From Amaurobius ferox (taxonomy: Eukaryota; Arthropoda; Arachnida; Araneae; Amaurobiidae), in NCBI GenBank assembly GCA_951213105.1, contig OX578136.1, positions 73,102,730 through 73,166,729 on the forward strand: a stretch of DNA of 64,000 nucleotides, written 5' to 3'. The position numbers and the translations under genes are program-made. The notes below the pieces were generated by a model that did no database searches, had not been told where the DNA came from, and saw only the letters and a program-made list of their open reading frames with translations. Positions 10,287 to 23,280 of the stretch are shown here, one piece after another (position 1 is the first letter of the stretch; each line of letters starts with the position of its first letter).

Positions 10287-13200
10287 TTCTTGTTTTTTAA
10301 GTATACACTGATTATAAACTGCTATGTTCACACACATATGTGGTACAATTTCTCAATACACCGTTCTCCAAGGCATGCATTCAATTTTTTTTTTTTGTAT
10401 ATGCTACGATATCATGGTTGTATCCATTAACAATCAGCCTTCATTTCGTCCAACCATGGCGAGGTAAAAAACAGTGACGTCACATTATGACGTACGTGGA
10501 AATGGTCAATAATTATGTGACGTGCAGGGTAACGTAAATCTGGAAATATACGATAGGGTTGGTTGACGCACTAATCTCGGGATTATTCGAAGAATGCTTC
10601 AACCTACATCACATAGTATAAAAGCAATATATTGGAAGTAATGGGCAACCAACGTGCATATAATTGTTGTTACTTCTATTGAATACCTAAAAATTATGAA
10701 ATCACATTTTCCAATTTATCAAACTTTCTTTAAACATTTAGCTAAATTAAATTTTACTTTATGTCAGAAGATTTATCCGAACTTTTCGTAAGATTCATAA
10801 CTTTTTCTTTTTCTATGTAAATTTTTAGTAATGTGGTACGCATTCCTTCGGATAAAGTTTTTCTCAATGTGTTTGTTTACAGCTGAAAATTAATATAATC
10901 TAGCAATACGAATCGACATACAGCATTTCACTTTTATTATCCATAAATATGGCGTATAACAATGCGAATAATATTAAGCATAATTTGAAAAAATATCAGA
11001 ACTAGTTGTCATTAAGCAAACGTTTCAGTGAGAAGAAATCAATCTACAGGAAAGAAATTGCTACATAAAAAAAAAAGATATGATGAAGAAAGTAAGCGAT
11101 TTGAATTAACACTGCATAATACTGTATATTTATGTTTTTTTTTTCTTTGTTCATTATTTTTAATTATAGAAGCAGTAAAACTGGTTCATCTTTTATATAT
11201 ATTGCGAAGATACACACCCATATTATTTCAAACTATAGACTTGTGCTAATTTTTTTAGATGCGGCAAGATAAGAAAATTATAAAAAAACAAAAGAAAAAA
11301 TATGCATGTTTCGATGTATTTAAACATTAATAAATAAATATAGAAAGAAATTGTCTCACTGGTTTTGTTCAAAGATCGTTAGAAAGAACGATTTTTTCCA
11401 ATAGTGGAAAACTCTGATAATATTTTCGATCGCTGAGGAACCGATGTCTAAAAATCGTTCAACATAAAATAACCAAAAAACTAATTCGAATTAAAATAAA
11501 ATCGCCAGTGTCTGTAATATCGCGAGTCCAGATAACCCAGCACCGAATTTCGCGGCTGTCCGAAGCCTAGATTTCCCGCTACAGATGACACATAGAGACA
11601 TACATACATATATAGAGACAGGCATACATAGATACAGATACATGCATACAGAAACAGAAAGAAATACATCTCTTATTGTGCAAAGAAATCTAAAAGTTTT
11701 TGCATATTTTGTCCCTACGCGTGCGTCAACTAACAATATAAAATAATTATGATCACCATGCACTACAATTTTCTAAATACAGAGAAAGTATTAAATTTAA
11801 ATAATCCCTGAAATCAATTCCTTCATTGTAAAACCTCCTCGACCAGAATTCTGGTAGCACGTGTTTATGCACGAGCATCAATGCCGTTGTAAGTTCGTTA
11901 AACATTTCTAAGCATTTGTTTCTTCAAAAGTCAGTGATGAGGTTCCTTCTCCTTCGGCTGCTCAAACACATTTATCTGTCAACCACCAAGGAATAAATAA
12001 ATACCACGACCGCATCCGTCTATCTCACGACCACCACGGTGGCATGAAAATTATGGGGGTGGGGGGCAACCTTAACTGAAGACGCACGAGAGATGACGGA
12101 CATGAACTGTAAACTGTGCACGATGTTCGGAAACTAGAGAAGCCAAGCTTGTCCCTGGCATTTACAATATCATTTTTTTTCTTTTTTACCCTCGTTCGAT
12201 TAGAAGATACTTTTTTTTAAAGAAGTTAATGATGCCGTGAATTGGAGAGGTTTCTAACCTACTTTTGCAAGTATCCAGTTGATCAATAATTTATGAATGT
12301 AAAATTTTTATTATTTAAGACATGCAATTTTTGCTATTTATAGCTTTGATTAGTTTGTCAATGTTCTTTTCAGACATCTTTAACTACCACAGCTGACACC
12401 AGGGGGCGGGTTTACATGATCGTGGAGCCTGAGTGGTATTTTACTTGGGAGCCTCCATGGCTGTTCATAATGTTTTGCGGCCTCATGTATAAGTTTCATT
12501 TTATGTAAGGTGACGAAATGCAGCACCAGGACCCACAATGAAAAGAAACACAGGATTAAAAACACCTATCACATAGTCCTCATTTGGACCTCAGTTTTTC
12601 AAAAGCCCTCGGCTCAAGATGTGTATCACTCATACTAGATAGTCTCCAATATAGAATCTGAATGCTTTTTAGCCCCCCCCCCCCGACATTTTAATGCAGT
12701 ACTACTTATGACAGCAGTATTTTGGCACAGATACAAAAGGTTTTTAGTCAAATTCAATTTTTGCCATTTAATTTTTAAATTTTATTGAATTGGACTCTGT
12801 GACACTTCCTGAGGGCTCCGTAAGAGGAAGTTGCTTTTAAACAGTTTTAATATTTTGAATTTTTATTATTTCTTTAAATATAAACAAGTTTATTTTACAT
12901 ATTGAGTAAAATTTTATAACCATTTTAAATTGAATAGGAATATTAGAAGATTCGCAGCCCCCCCCCCCTCTAATATTGTGTTTGTCCACTTATCAGTAAA
13001 TCTGACCCTGGTCGACACCCTCCTCCTTTGAGATTTTGGCTATGCCTAATAGCATCCTCCAGTGATTTTTTCAGCGAATTGGCATATAATAAAAATATGA
13101 ATATATACATACCCCAATGGGTGCCCATGCAATTTTTCCAGAAGGGGGGGGGGGAACTCAAGGATAACATCGATTAGCTTGATAGCCAACTTTGTCACCT

Positions 13201-13490
13201 TGAACGTCTAGGGAGGGAGCAAGTGTCCTCCTTGCTCTCCCCTATGGGCGTCCATACATATCCCTATCCTATACAGCAAATAAAATAATTGGACCTCAAA
13301 CTTAACCATGACCAAACTGAGACATTAGATCAATAATAAGCCTACTCGGATTAAGAAAACAACTTTGTGAATTTCTTTCTGTGTCATCAATGATATTTAA
13401 AATACTTTTTAAAGTATATTCATTTAATGTATAGTTTGAAGTATTTAAAAGAACCAATAGGCACAATTAAAAATGTCAATAAGTTAATAT
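10287..13490. other. Intronic sequence with possible regulatory motifs and homopolymers
   Basis: Contains three TGACGT sites (10475, 10488, 10518) and a TATAAAA at 10617, an ACAT/ATAC-rich simple tract near 11585-11660, a more GC-rich patch at 11.83-12.1 kb, and poly(C)/(G) runs at 12673, 12958 and 13144. No exon with both splice signals and a recognisable product was seen. Confidence 0.35.
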
Positions 13491-13491
13491 A

Positions 13492-13700
13492 TACAGGGTG
13501 TCCAGGAAAGTTCGTATCAGGGGAAATTTCTGGAGAACAGTTTTTTTTTTTTTTTTTTTATGCAACTTCATAGGAAACCCCTATGGCGCTTCACGACAAG
13601 ACAAGTTTCAGGGGTTTAAGTATTTTAATTATAATATATTTCTCGAAGTAGCAGTTTTCTTACGTCAAATACAAAACAAAAAAATGATTTTAAAAACTCA
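13492..13700 (+). mobile_element. Single mariner-like terminus
   Basis: TACAGGGTGTCCAGGAAAG is the kind of end found on many Tc1/mariner elements preceded by TA. An (T)18 run follows at 13542. I found no matching inverted end, so this is a solo or truncated terminus. Confidence 0.35.
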
Positions 13701-14920
13701 ATGAATACAAATTTTCTTTAAAAAATATTATTCCTTTACTATATATAATAAATATAAAATTACTGCAGGTAAAAACCTTTTTTGAAGGGGGGGGGGGCAC
13801 TTTAGCGAATTGGGGCCCCCTAAAAAATTCGAAGGATAGGCCTGGGCCTTACACAACCCTTTTTTGTAATCAGGCCTAGACTGGAAAATCCAACGTTAAT
13901 TTAGATCTGAAAGAGCCAGGAAGTGGTTCCAATGTTAGCATCTAATGTTAGGACTGAATTCAACAAGATATAATCAGTCAAAATCAGCTTTCGCACGGGA
14001 GGCAGTACAAACATTATCCATCCTACAGGGCTTGCTTTCATTTCAAACAAGAAAACTGACCACTTAGCAATTTACAAGCGATAACTTTCCGCAAATATCA
14101 ACTTTTTGGTATCATTAAGCAAATACCCACAAATCCCACACATTCCAAATAAATACAATTTCCAGATAAGAAGAGCACAAACAGCTACTAGGTTCCAGCA
14201 ATATATTACAAGTGTCAGGGGTATGAAGTGGTGTTGATCCCTTTTCCCCCGTGCACCACGAGGTGGTGACGCATACGGAATATAAACAGAGAAAGAATTG
14301 GCGAAACCGGAGATACTGCTTGTCGGCAATAAAGATCGCGACACGGGAGAAGGAGGGAATGATTTTGGCCCACCACAGCGGGATACTTACATCAGTGTGG
14401 TCCCTGAACAAATCTAAAATTCTTTAGGCAAAACATACATAGGTGTAAACTGGGTTTTAGATGGGGGGGGGGGGGGGGTAGGATTAAACTGGGTGCTACA
14501 TGCTAGATACCGTTTAACTAATATTGACTCAATGCAGAGCCAATGCAATTGTTCAGTCAAGGGCGAAGTTATAACAAACTACTGCCTACATACAAACGTT
14601 AACTAAATGAAATATATTATAGGAAAGTGGGGGCACTTTTGAAGACCCTAAATATTTTCTTTAAAATATTGTTCTTTAGATATAAATGGCAGCATATTAC
14701 TATTGTTGTAATGCAACAAAGTAGTCAAACTTTTACCAGTTTTCTTTGGATACTGTTGTCTGAGCAAGGTATGTATTTTTTTTATTCCCTCTTGAATCTA
14801 AACTTATCAAAATAAAGGTGTAAGCTTAAGGTTGAGAGTATTTTAGCTCTAATTTAAACTATTTGTTTAATATTTAACTGAAGAGTGGAGTTTTAGATTA
14901 CAAGCTTTGTTTTATTCAAA
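13701..14920. other. Intronic sequence with poly(G) tracts
   Basis: G runs of 11 at 13787 and 16 at 14463. The text GTGGGGGCACTTTTGAAG at 14628 relates to the repeated motif at 17.5-18.6 kb. The two overlapping minus-strand frames at 14.07-14.41 kb lack recognisable domains and I do not call them genes. Confidence 0.35.
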
Positions 14921-15290
14921 TACTAGCCGCCTTTGGCGACCAGCCTGTTCGCTACCCTTGAAAATTCTGACCGTGGCAAACTCGTTGGCGCGACCTACCA
15001 GAAAGGTGTAAGGTAACTGCTTGGAAGGCCAGGAAGTGCCACACAATTTAGACCGGAACCCAATGGGGGAGGCATCCAAAGAGACCGTACCCTCCTTCCG
15101 CCTTTGGCGACCAGCCTGTTCGCTACCCTTGAAAATTCTGACCGTGGCAAACTCGTTGGCGCGACCTACCAGAAAGGTGTAAGGTAACTGCTTGGAAGGC
15201 CAGGAAGTGCCACACAATTTAGACCGGAACCCAATGGGGGAGGCATCCAAAGAGACCGTACCCTCCTTCCCCTACCACAAACCTCTCGGA
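14921..15290 (-). repeat. Tandemly duplicated SINE 3' bodies (171-bp period)
   Basis: CCGCCTTTGGCGACCAGCC at 14927 recurs at 15098 with almost no differences through GGAGGCATCC. These are 3' parts of the SINE found in the adjoining array, in minus orientation. The near-identity suggests recent duplication. Confidence 0.8.
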
Positions 15291-16585
15291 AGGACTTGCA
15301 GTCCCACACGTTTAACGTGATCGTACTCCGCGTGAACACGGCTGCAGTTTTGGCAATGGCGGGAATCGAACCCGGGCCTACCGAGTGAAATTCCCGCGCG
15401 CTAACCACTGGGCTACCGTGCCATCCGCGACAATCTCCATAACTTTATTTTTATTCGGCAATTTTGGGAATCGAACCCGGGCCTACCAAGTGCAAATCCC
15501 GCGCACTAACCACTGGGGTACTTCACCCTCCGCGATATTCTTCATAACTTTCTTTTTATTCACCCAATTTAGACCGGAACCAAGTGGGAGAAGCATCCAC
15601 AGGGACCGTACCCTTCTTCCCCTACCACCAACCTCTCGGAAGGACTTACAGACCCACATGTTTAACGTGATCGTACTCCGCGTAAACACGGCGGCAATTT
15701 TGGGAATCGAACCCGGGCCTACCGAGTGCAATTTCCGCGCGCTAACCATTGGGCTACTTTGCCCTACGCGACAATCTCCATAACTTTCTTTTTATTCATC
15801 CAATTTAGACCGTACCCTCCTTCCCCTACCACCAACTTCTCGGAAGGACTCACGGACCCACATGTTTAACGTGCTCGTACTCCGCGTAAACACGGCGGCA
15901 ATTTTGGGAATCGAACCCGGGCCTGGTAACTGGTTGGACGGCCAGGATGTGCCACCCAATTTAGACCGGAACCCAGTGGGGGAGGCATCCACAGGGAACG
16001 TACCCTCCTTCCCCTACCACCAACCTCTCGGAAAAACATACGGACCCATATGTTTAACGTGATCGTACTCCATGTCAGTGGCGGAAATCGAACCCGGGCC
16101 TACCGCGTGCAATTCCCGCGCGCTAACCACTGGGCTACTTCGCCCTCCGCGACAATCTCCATAACTTTCTTTTTATTCACCCAATTTAGACCGTACCCTC
16201 CTTCCCCTACCACCAACCTCTCGGAAGGACTCACGAACCCACATGTTTAACGTGATCGTACTCTGCGTGAACGTGGCGTAAGTTTTGGCAGTGGCGGGAA
16301 TCGAACCCGGGCCTACTGAGTGCAATTCCCGCGCGCTAACCACTGGGCTGCCGCGCCCTCCGCGACAATCTCCATAACTTTCTACATATTCACCCAATTT
16401 AGACGGGAACCCAGTGGGGGAGGCATCCACAGGGGCCGTATCCTCCTTCCCCTACCACCAACCTCTCGGAAGGACTTACGGACCCACATATTTAACGTGA
16501 TCGTATTCCACGTAAACACGGCGGCAGTTTTGGCAGTGGCGGGAATCGAACCCGGGCCTACCGCTAACTTCCCGCGCGCTAATTT
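15291..16585 (-). mobile_element. Array of seven tRNA-derived SINE heads
   Basis: The complement of a tRNA B box (GAATCGAACCCGGGCC) occurs at about 15363, 15470, 15706, 15909, 16087, 16300 and 16543. Most are followed by the complement of an A box (CTAACCACTGGGCTAC). Units share ACATGTTTAACGTGATCGTA and CCTACCACCAACCTCTCGGA. Spacing runs from about 106 to 243 bp because monomers are variably truncated. The overlapping open frames on both strands are by-products of the repeat. The heads are not functional tRNA genes: no acceptor stem or complete cloverleaf is evident. Confidence 0.85.
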
Positions 16586-17386
16586 GCAATTTAAAATGAC
16601 CATATGCTTAATTCCATCATCCTCATTCCATTGTTTCATTGTTCTATCATTTAAAATATCCATAAAATTAAAATATCCATTTAAAATATCCAAAAGTTAA
16701 AATATACATTTAAAAAATCCAGATCGTCCCATCATTTAAAATATAAATATAATAATTTATATAGAGCAAAGGCCCTCTATTCAGAACCGTGACGTCACCT
16801 CCACCTTGACGTCCCCACCCACCACCTTCCTTGCTTCAGCGGGGGAGAAACGAACGGAACGCCGAGAAATTTAAAATCATGGCGTCTTTAAAATTGCCAT
16901 CCTGAAGGCAATTTTCATTATTTCTGGACCACATTAGACTTGTAAGAATGCCAGATATTTCAGCTTTCTAAAAATGTAAATTATTAGTCGAAATTATGAG
17001 TACTTTTCACGATGCGAGAATTTAAAAACAAAAAATTGATTTTTTGAGCCAAAAGTGAGTTTTGTTTTAAAATCTTTAAAAAATATTAGAAATCGAAATT
17101 CAGATTTGAAATTCATATATTTTTACTCGAAATTCTCTGCTCTTTCCGATGGTGTGATTTATTTTTTTCTACGATGTCTGGATCGTGGAGAAAAAAGGGC
17201 AAAACGGGCAAAAAACGGTCGAAATCGCATAAAACATTAAATAAATAAAAAAATAATTAAAATTTTAAAAATCGGTTTTCATGTGTCCCCTTCCCTCCCC
17301 CCCGGGTCTCCGATTGCCAAATTTCGTAGCTCTCCGACGCGCGGTCGCGAAACGTATAGTGTATAAGACAGACAGACAGACAGACA

Positions 17387-17442
<56 letters not shown>

Positions 17443-17460
17443 TTGCCTTTTATTATTTAA
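16586..17460. repeat. AT-rich short repeats and an interspersed element ending in a CAGA/CA microsatellite
   Basis: 16600-16750 is a degenerate series of TTTAAAATATCCA units. From about 16765 (TATAGAGCAAAGGCCCTC) to 17460 the text reads like an interspersed element: a GC-rich head, then CGTAGCTCTCCGACGCGC, (CAGA)n and (CA)n at 17369-17438, and CCTTTTATTATTTAAGATG. No coding capacity. Confidence 0.5.
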
Positions 17461-17499
17461 GATGTAAGCTTAACTGAGTAGTTGTTGATAGTGCTAAAC

Positions 17500-18255
17500 T
17501 TCGTGTGATGGGGCACTTTTGAACAGAATAAACAGGAAAGTTGGGGCACCTTTGAACAGAATGAACAGAAAAGTTAGGGCAGTTTTGAACAATCAAAACT
17601 ACATTGTAAAGAGTTATGAAAGTATCTAAATATAATTATTTTTAAATTTACGGTGAAAATTAAAGATGCAAATTATTTAAGAGTCACTTTACTATTAAAG
17701 TTTCATTGATATATTAACAACGTTTAATTACTATAATTATTAACTAGCATGTTATTTACTTTTATATGAAAGTTAAATTTCTCTTCACAAAATATTGACA
17801 ATGTTTGTAGAGTAAAAATTTATGTAAATTATAGCTAACTACCATTATATTCAGTTTTGATTTTTGCTTACAGAAAAGTGTTTAACAAGATGATTAGAAT
17901 TAATGTCAAAAAAAGAGCAAAGCCTGAAATTTTTTGTTTTAGAAAATTTGAACATTAATAATTTTATTTTAGTTTAATTTCGTACAAAAATAAAACTATT
18001 GTTCACTATGTTGGTCAGATCGAATTGCAATTACAGGATAAAACAGAATTTAACAAAATTCCTTCATAAGAAATAAAATGATTATAAGTTTTATTTCCCA
18101 GAGGCATCAAGTATCAGTTTGGTGGATTTTGAGGTTATTGTAAAAAGTTATCCTAACCAAAAATAACTGGAGGATCCTTGCACGATGTTTCTACAATATG
18201 CTTTGATACTAATTTTGATGGATATACATTTGGTTAAATTCTATATGTAGTAATT

Positions 18256-18286
<31 letters not shown>

Positions 18287-18630
18287 GCTGCATTTTATTC
18301 TAATTATCTTGCATTCTTTTTAAAGATGTGAAGTCTTCAGTAAAAACTTATAATAACTTCATGCTTCTTTATTAGTTCAAAGGTACCCCTAGCTTGTTCA
18401 AAGGTACCCCTACATGGGACAGGTTTGAACAGAAAAATTTCAATTTTTTTAAAACCTTGCAACAATGTATTTTATTCAGGAAAATTTAAGTTTTAGGCTG
18501 ATATGATTATGAAATTTATTGCCTTTTGAGTGTGATATTCAAAAATACAATAACTAAACTTCAAGTCTGAAATAAAATTATTTTCCAAAAAATTAAAAAA
18601 ATGTTCAAATGCACCCCCTTTTGCCCTACT
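17500..18630. repeat. Repeated GGGGCACTTTTGAACAG motifs in both orientations
   Basis: Three forward copies of GGGGCACTTTTGAAC-like text at 17511, 17544 and 17579, and inverse copies (GTTCAAAGGTACCCCTA) at 18377, 18400, 18420 and 18603. The interval between has a (TA)n run at 18262-18285 and no exon. Confidence 0.55.
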
Positions 18631-19136
18631 TGACAAAAGCAATTAGAAATATTAAAAATAATTGCATTAATATGCAGAAATGCATTCATGTGAGTATAGC
18701 AATAAGCGTAAACAGAAACAAGATACGGTTGATAACTATGCATCAAAGTACCCGTCAGATACAATAAAACAACAATGAAATGGCCGACTAATCCACAAAA
18801 CAGGAAAATCGTATTCTGAAAACAATGACACATCGCTGGCTAAACAATGAGCATCCTTATATACCCTCTAAGGAAAGGCATAAACAGATAACTCGCGAAA
18901 TTCTCAACCAATGCATTCGATTCTCAAAGTTTCCCAAACTCTCCAAAAATTGCCAACTTGGCGACATTACAAAGTCTCCAAATTTGTCGCTCAAGCGACT
19001 CGGACCTTTACATTATAGCAATTGATAACTGTAAATGCCGTTTTTCAAAACGTATATATGTTACAGTGAAAAAGATATTGTAACAAGACACAAATGAAGA
19101 TATTTTTTAAACATGTATTCAGGTAGGTCTTAAAAC

Positions 19137-19373
19137 ATGCTTTTTCGCCAAAATCTAGATTTAAAAGAATTTCGAAAAGCAACACTTTCTCTATGCTGTA
19201 AGTATGGAAAACATTTAGTGTACCGAGACGCAACTGCTTTCATCCGACAGATAGCTTATCGGGAACATTTTCTTTTCAAAAGATATAACTGCATTGATAA
19301 AGTTGATAAAGAGCTCTTTACCACTATATTGCCGAAATTATGGCGTAACAAATGGGAACCCGGCATTCAGTAG
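19137..19373 (+). pseudogene. Unrecognised 78-codon ORF, possible exon or gene fragment
   Basis: The frame is open for 78 codons and ends at TAG 19373. The C-terminal half has balanced composition, unlike its AT-rich neighbours: YRDATAFIRQIAYREHF, then a Lys/Asp-rich link and ILPKLWRNKWEPG. I do not recognise the family. An in-frame TAA lies just upstream of the ATG; a TCTAG at 19159 could be a weak splice acceptor, and AATAAATAAG follows at 19434 as a possible polyadenylation signal. It lies within the large GATA intron on the opposite strand, and could equally be a retroposed or transposon fragment. Confidence 0.3.
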
Positions 19374-21492
19374 AAAATAGACATAACCTAATTAGGAAAA
19401 TAATTTACTTTCAAAATGAATGTAATGATTTAAATAAATAAGTGTGCCCATATTCATTATTTCGGTTTTTTCGCTGAACGCAATCTTAAAATCTCCAAAC
19501 AAAAAGTCTTTGCCCCGTCTATGTTCTAAATAATTGTATATCATGATTATTTAGCTGCAAATATCGAACCGATGTCAAGAAGAAAAGAATAAAGATTTGT
19601 AATTGTGTTTAATTTTAAGTTCAAAATTGAATGTGTTATTGATATGATAATAATCATATCATATAAACTTATAATAAAATGTCTATTCAATTCTTTTTAC
19701 ACGCTTCTTTTTTACACGAATTTGAAGATTACACGGTTCAAAACAGTCTTCCTTTTTTGAAAAAATTATTTGATCTAACACGATTTCAAAGTCATTGTCT
19801 TATACTAATGTATACTTATTTTTACACGAATTTCTGAAGAACATATCTACCGTGTAAAAAGAGTTAGGTGTACATGTAGATAAAGCAAATTAATATGTTT
19901 CGGATAATTAAGGTTAATAAAAATGTTCATTGTTTTGGTAGCAATATAAAAATTTAGAAAATATTCTAGTCTACGATATGACATTTAAAAATCTACCAAT
20001 TCGTAAAATAAAATGCAAAAAATCTATACCCGTTTGTGGCATAAAATTTGGAAAATCTGCCTTTATGCGCTTTTGGTTCAAAATTACATCTAACATTTAC
20101 TTTATAATTACCGTAAATATTTATTATTATTACTCAAAGGACCAAATAAGACAATACTCGTGAGAGAGAAGATAACATAAACACAAAGTGGACATTCTAC
20201 AATAAACAGTTCGATTTCAATAGTTCGAGCAATCTTTCATGGGTCGAGGCAACCCATGTTATTCCGTGAATTGCTTCATAGGAATGGAAGGGTTCAACAA
20301 AAACTTTCTTCATACGGAGCAAACAGCTGCATGTAACGCTGTATGTGTTTATAGCAGAGCTGTTGCCAAAAAGAAATTGTAGAAATGCTAATCGATCTGC
20401 AAATTTATTCGCAAAGGAGTGTTGAGAAGTGTTGCAGTACTATTTCAAAACTCATTGCATGTCTTGAACATGCACCAAGGTCTATTATTTCGAAATGTGA
20501 GTAGAAGCAGATGTACGCTACAACTCCAGTTACATATTTTCCGAAACTGGGCCGTGTCTATATGAAATATATTTAACATAATATTTAGAGCATATTTTTG
20601 CAATCACAACATAGTATCATCCACGCGTCATTTTATGTCTATTATTGTTCCTGCGATAACGAAGAAATGTATAAAATTACGCGGGTTTTTTTTTTTTTAT
20701 AATTAATGACTCACTAGTGGGCTAGTAATTATTTCGCGGCGCGAATTTTCGTAATTTTTTATTTTTTGCTAATTTCCGATTTTTTCAATAATATTGCCTA
20801 ATTTCTATTATATTAAAATTGTTTCGCATCGTGAATTTCTGAGTTTTTCTTCCCCTCCCCCTGAATTTTTATTTATATATATATATATTTCTTTAAGTTT
20901 TGCGAATATCAAATTTATGAAATCACTTGGATGTTTTAGACGACGAAAAGCATTTCTTTGCTTTTTCGTTCATATCGAATGCGAGTATAATATATTGTCG
21001 AGTAGGCGAAAGTTTGATAGATTTCTGAAATACGAAATAAGCTCGCTTTCCTTAGCTACATAAAGTCGACTTTGCTATATTCAAAAACGTGTTACAGGAC
21101 TGAAAGCACTGGCGATAAAGAAGGAAATCTGTGTATATACAATATAAAGTATCAAGTTTAATTTTTTGAGTACTTTTCTCTTTAAAGGCAGTCAGATTCC
21201 CCCCCCCCCCCTTTACTGGGATATTTTTTGCAGTTTCCCTCACAAAGACTATTTGGCAAAGTTTAATAGCAGTTTTCCAGAAAACACATTTTCCAATACA
21301 TAACATCAGAGTTGCTAAATGATCCCCAAATGAAAACAGTTTTTATAAAACAGTCGAATTCCGAAAAATATGTAATGTCTTAACCAGAGAAGCAGAAAGG
21401 TATAATTGAGGGAAAATTATCCATTAGTAAATATGTTTCCATGTCCCATCATATCTAAATATCAAGGCGAATATTAAGATATAAAAAACTTG
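19374..21492. other. Intronic sequence
   Basis: No gene seen. 19700-19870 has TTTTTACACGAATTT repeated with its inverse ACCGTGTAAAAAGAG, a possible decayed MITE. 20690-21060 repeats TTCGCGAA/TTGCGAAT phrases. A run of 13 C is at 21199. Confidence 0.35.
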
Positions 21493-22228
21493 TTAAGGGT
21501 GAGAGTCAGTAAATCTTCTGCCCTATCCGCGCTTTGTTAACTTTCGCGACACACGTTTTTCGCCGAAATTCTGCTCAAACAGTTGCGAAATACTTTCTGA
21601 TAGATAAAATGCAATACTTAGATTATATTAAAACTAAGTTTAATACCCAATAAAACATAGAATATATATTTCATTTTAATTTAAAATATTTTTGGTGCTG
21701 CCATCTGTTGTCGCAATTTAATTCATACCGACTATTTTAATTTTTTAATGAACATTTTTAAATATCCATTCCTTCTAATACGTTATTAAATACAACAGGT
21801 CATATATAATAATGCCACAATCACAGAAACGTAATTGAACTTGGACTTGAAGACAAAGGAACTTGAAGATAAAACAGCAGTCCTCAGTAATGTACATTAC
21901 CTTTAGAGAAATTACCTTTCCGTGACTGTGGCATAATTATATATGATCTGTTGTTGTATTTAATACTGTATTAGAAGGAATAGATATTTAAAAATGTTCA
22001 TTAAAAAAATAAAAATAATCGGTATGAATTAAATTATAACAGATGGCAGCACCAAAAATATTTTGGATCAAAATAAATTAAACTTAATTTTAATATAATC
22101 TAGGCATTGCATTTGATCTTTCAGAAAATATTTCGCAACAGTTTGAGCAGAATTTCGGCGAAAAATGTGTGCCGCGGAAGTTAACAAAGCGTGAATAGGG
22201 CAGAAGATTTACTGACGCTCACCCTTAA
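21493..22228. mobile_element. 736-bp foldback element flanked by TTAA
   Basis: GGGTGAGAGTCAGTAAATC at 21497 is inverted as GATTTACTGACGCTCACCC ending at 22224, both flanked outside by TTAA. The arms extend with high complementarity to about 21835 and from about 21910, leaving a short central loop (about 75 bp). Examples in both arms are GCTGCCATCTGTTG / CAGATGGCAGCACC and TGCCACAATCACAG / GTGACTGTGGCA. A TTAA target is typical of piggyBac-type MITEs, but TTAA is itself palindromic, so it could belong to the arms. No ORF. Confidence 0.8.
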
Positions 22229-23280
22229 GGCAATGGACGTTTATTTGCATTTGACATGTTAAAAAGCAACCAAAATAAAATCAACCTTATTTTTTATTTT
22301 CTTATTCTGATGTTATTACACGCATTTTATCCATATTTAACACAGCAATCTGGTTTATACTTTAAAATATATATAAGTCCGTATTATATTTGACAAAAAT
22401 TAATTTTAATTATTTCAAAGAAACTTTTTACATTTTAAAGGCATTTTCCATAATCATAGTTTCTCATATTTCTAAAGGAATTTTCAGAACACCAAAATCT
22501 GGGAATTAATAGTAATACTTCTAAAAGAATATTTCTAGAAATATCTTTGTATTTTACGCCATGACTGTCCAACTGGCGATATGTAAAAGTCCAATGTAAT
22601 CTAAAGCATTTCTCTATGACAATAATTTAAATATTTTTTAAATGGCAACTTCGCTACTTAACCATAATAAAACACATTTTAATGATATTTAATAATATTA
22701 CTTTTTATTCAATCATTTTTTTTAGGACAGAAAATCATGTTTAGAGGATAGCAACCCACGAAACAATTCAGGAAAAAGAAATTGGACAGACTGGATTAGA
22801 TTTAAGACAGACTGGATAGAGAAGACATGACATGGAACTAAACAAGTGTAGAACCGTAGTCATTATATACTATATAAAGAAATAGATAGAATTTTTGCGA
22901 TTTGGGCAATAAGAACAAAATTGATAATTTAAAATACTAGAAATATATATCACCCAGAAACAAGTCTATAAGGAAAAAGGAGAGTTTGAAATTAATTTAT
23001 GAAATATTCACCGATAATATGCTTGCTTCTAATTTCTCGGCTTGACTGATACGTTTTAGGTATGTAAAAGAAAATTTAAAAACATGTATAAATTATTGAA
23101 TTATTTGCAAGCTGAAACTCATAGAAAAATGCAACATTTTACGATTCTAATGTTAGTATTTCTACGTTATAATGACGCTACATTGAAGTGCTCAGGACTT
23201 GAAATTGAAATAAAATAAATGATTATTACAAAAAAAAAAAGTATAGTAGAATAACACCACTGAAAATTCCAGAAACTGTT
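22229..23280. other. Intronic sequence
   Basis: AT-rich, no gene or recognised repeat. Contains AAGACAGACTGGA repeated near 22790-22815. Confidence 0.35.

Noticed and set aside
14072..14411. Two overlapping minus-strand frames of 90 and 98 codons
   Set aside because: They overlap each other in different frames, and no domain, splice pair or homologue is evident.
15361..16560. Possible true tRNA genes
   Set aside because: A and B box text is present, but acceptor and anticodon stems do not close and all units share a long SINE body.
14912..16700. Many overlapping frames of 66-132 codons on both strands
   Set aside because: They are by-products of the GC-rich tRNA-derived SINE array; the repeated peptide text reflects DNA repeats.
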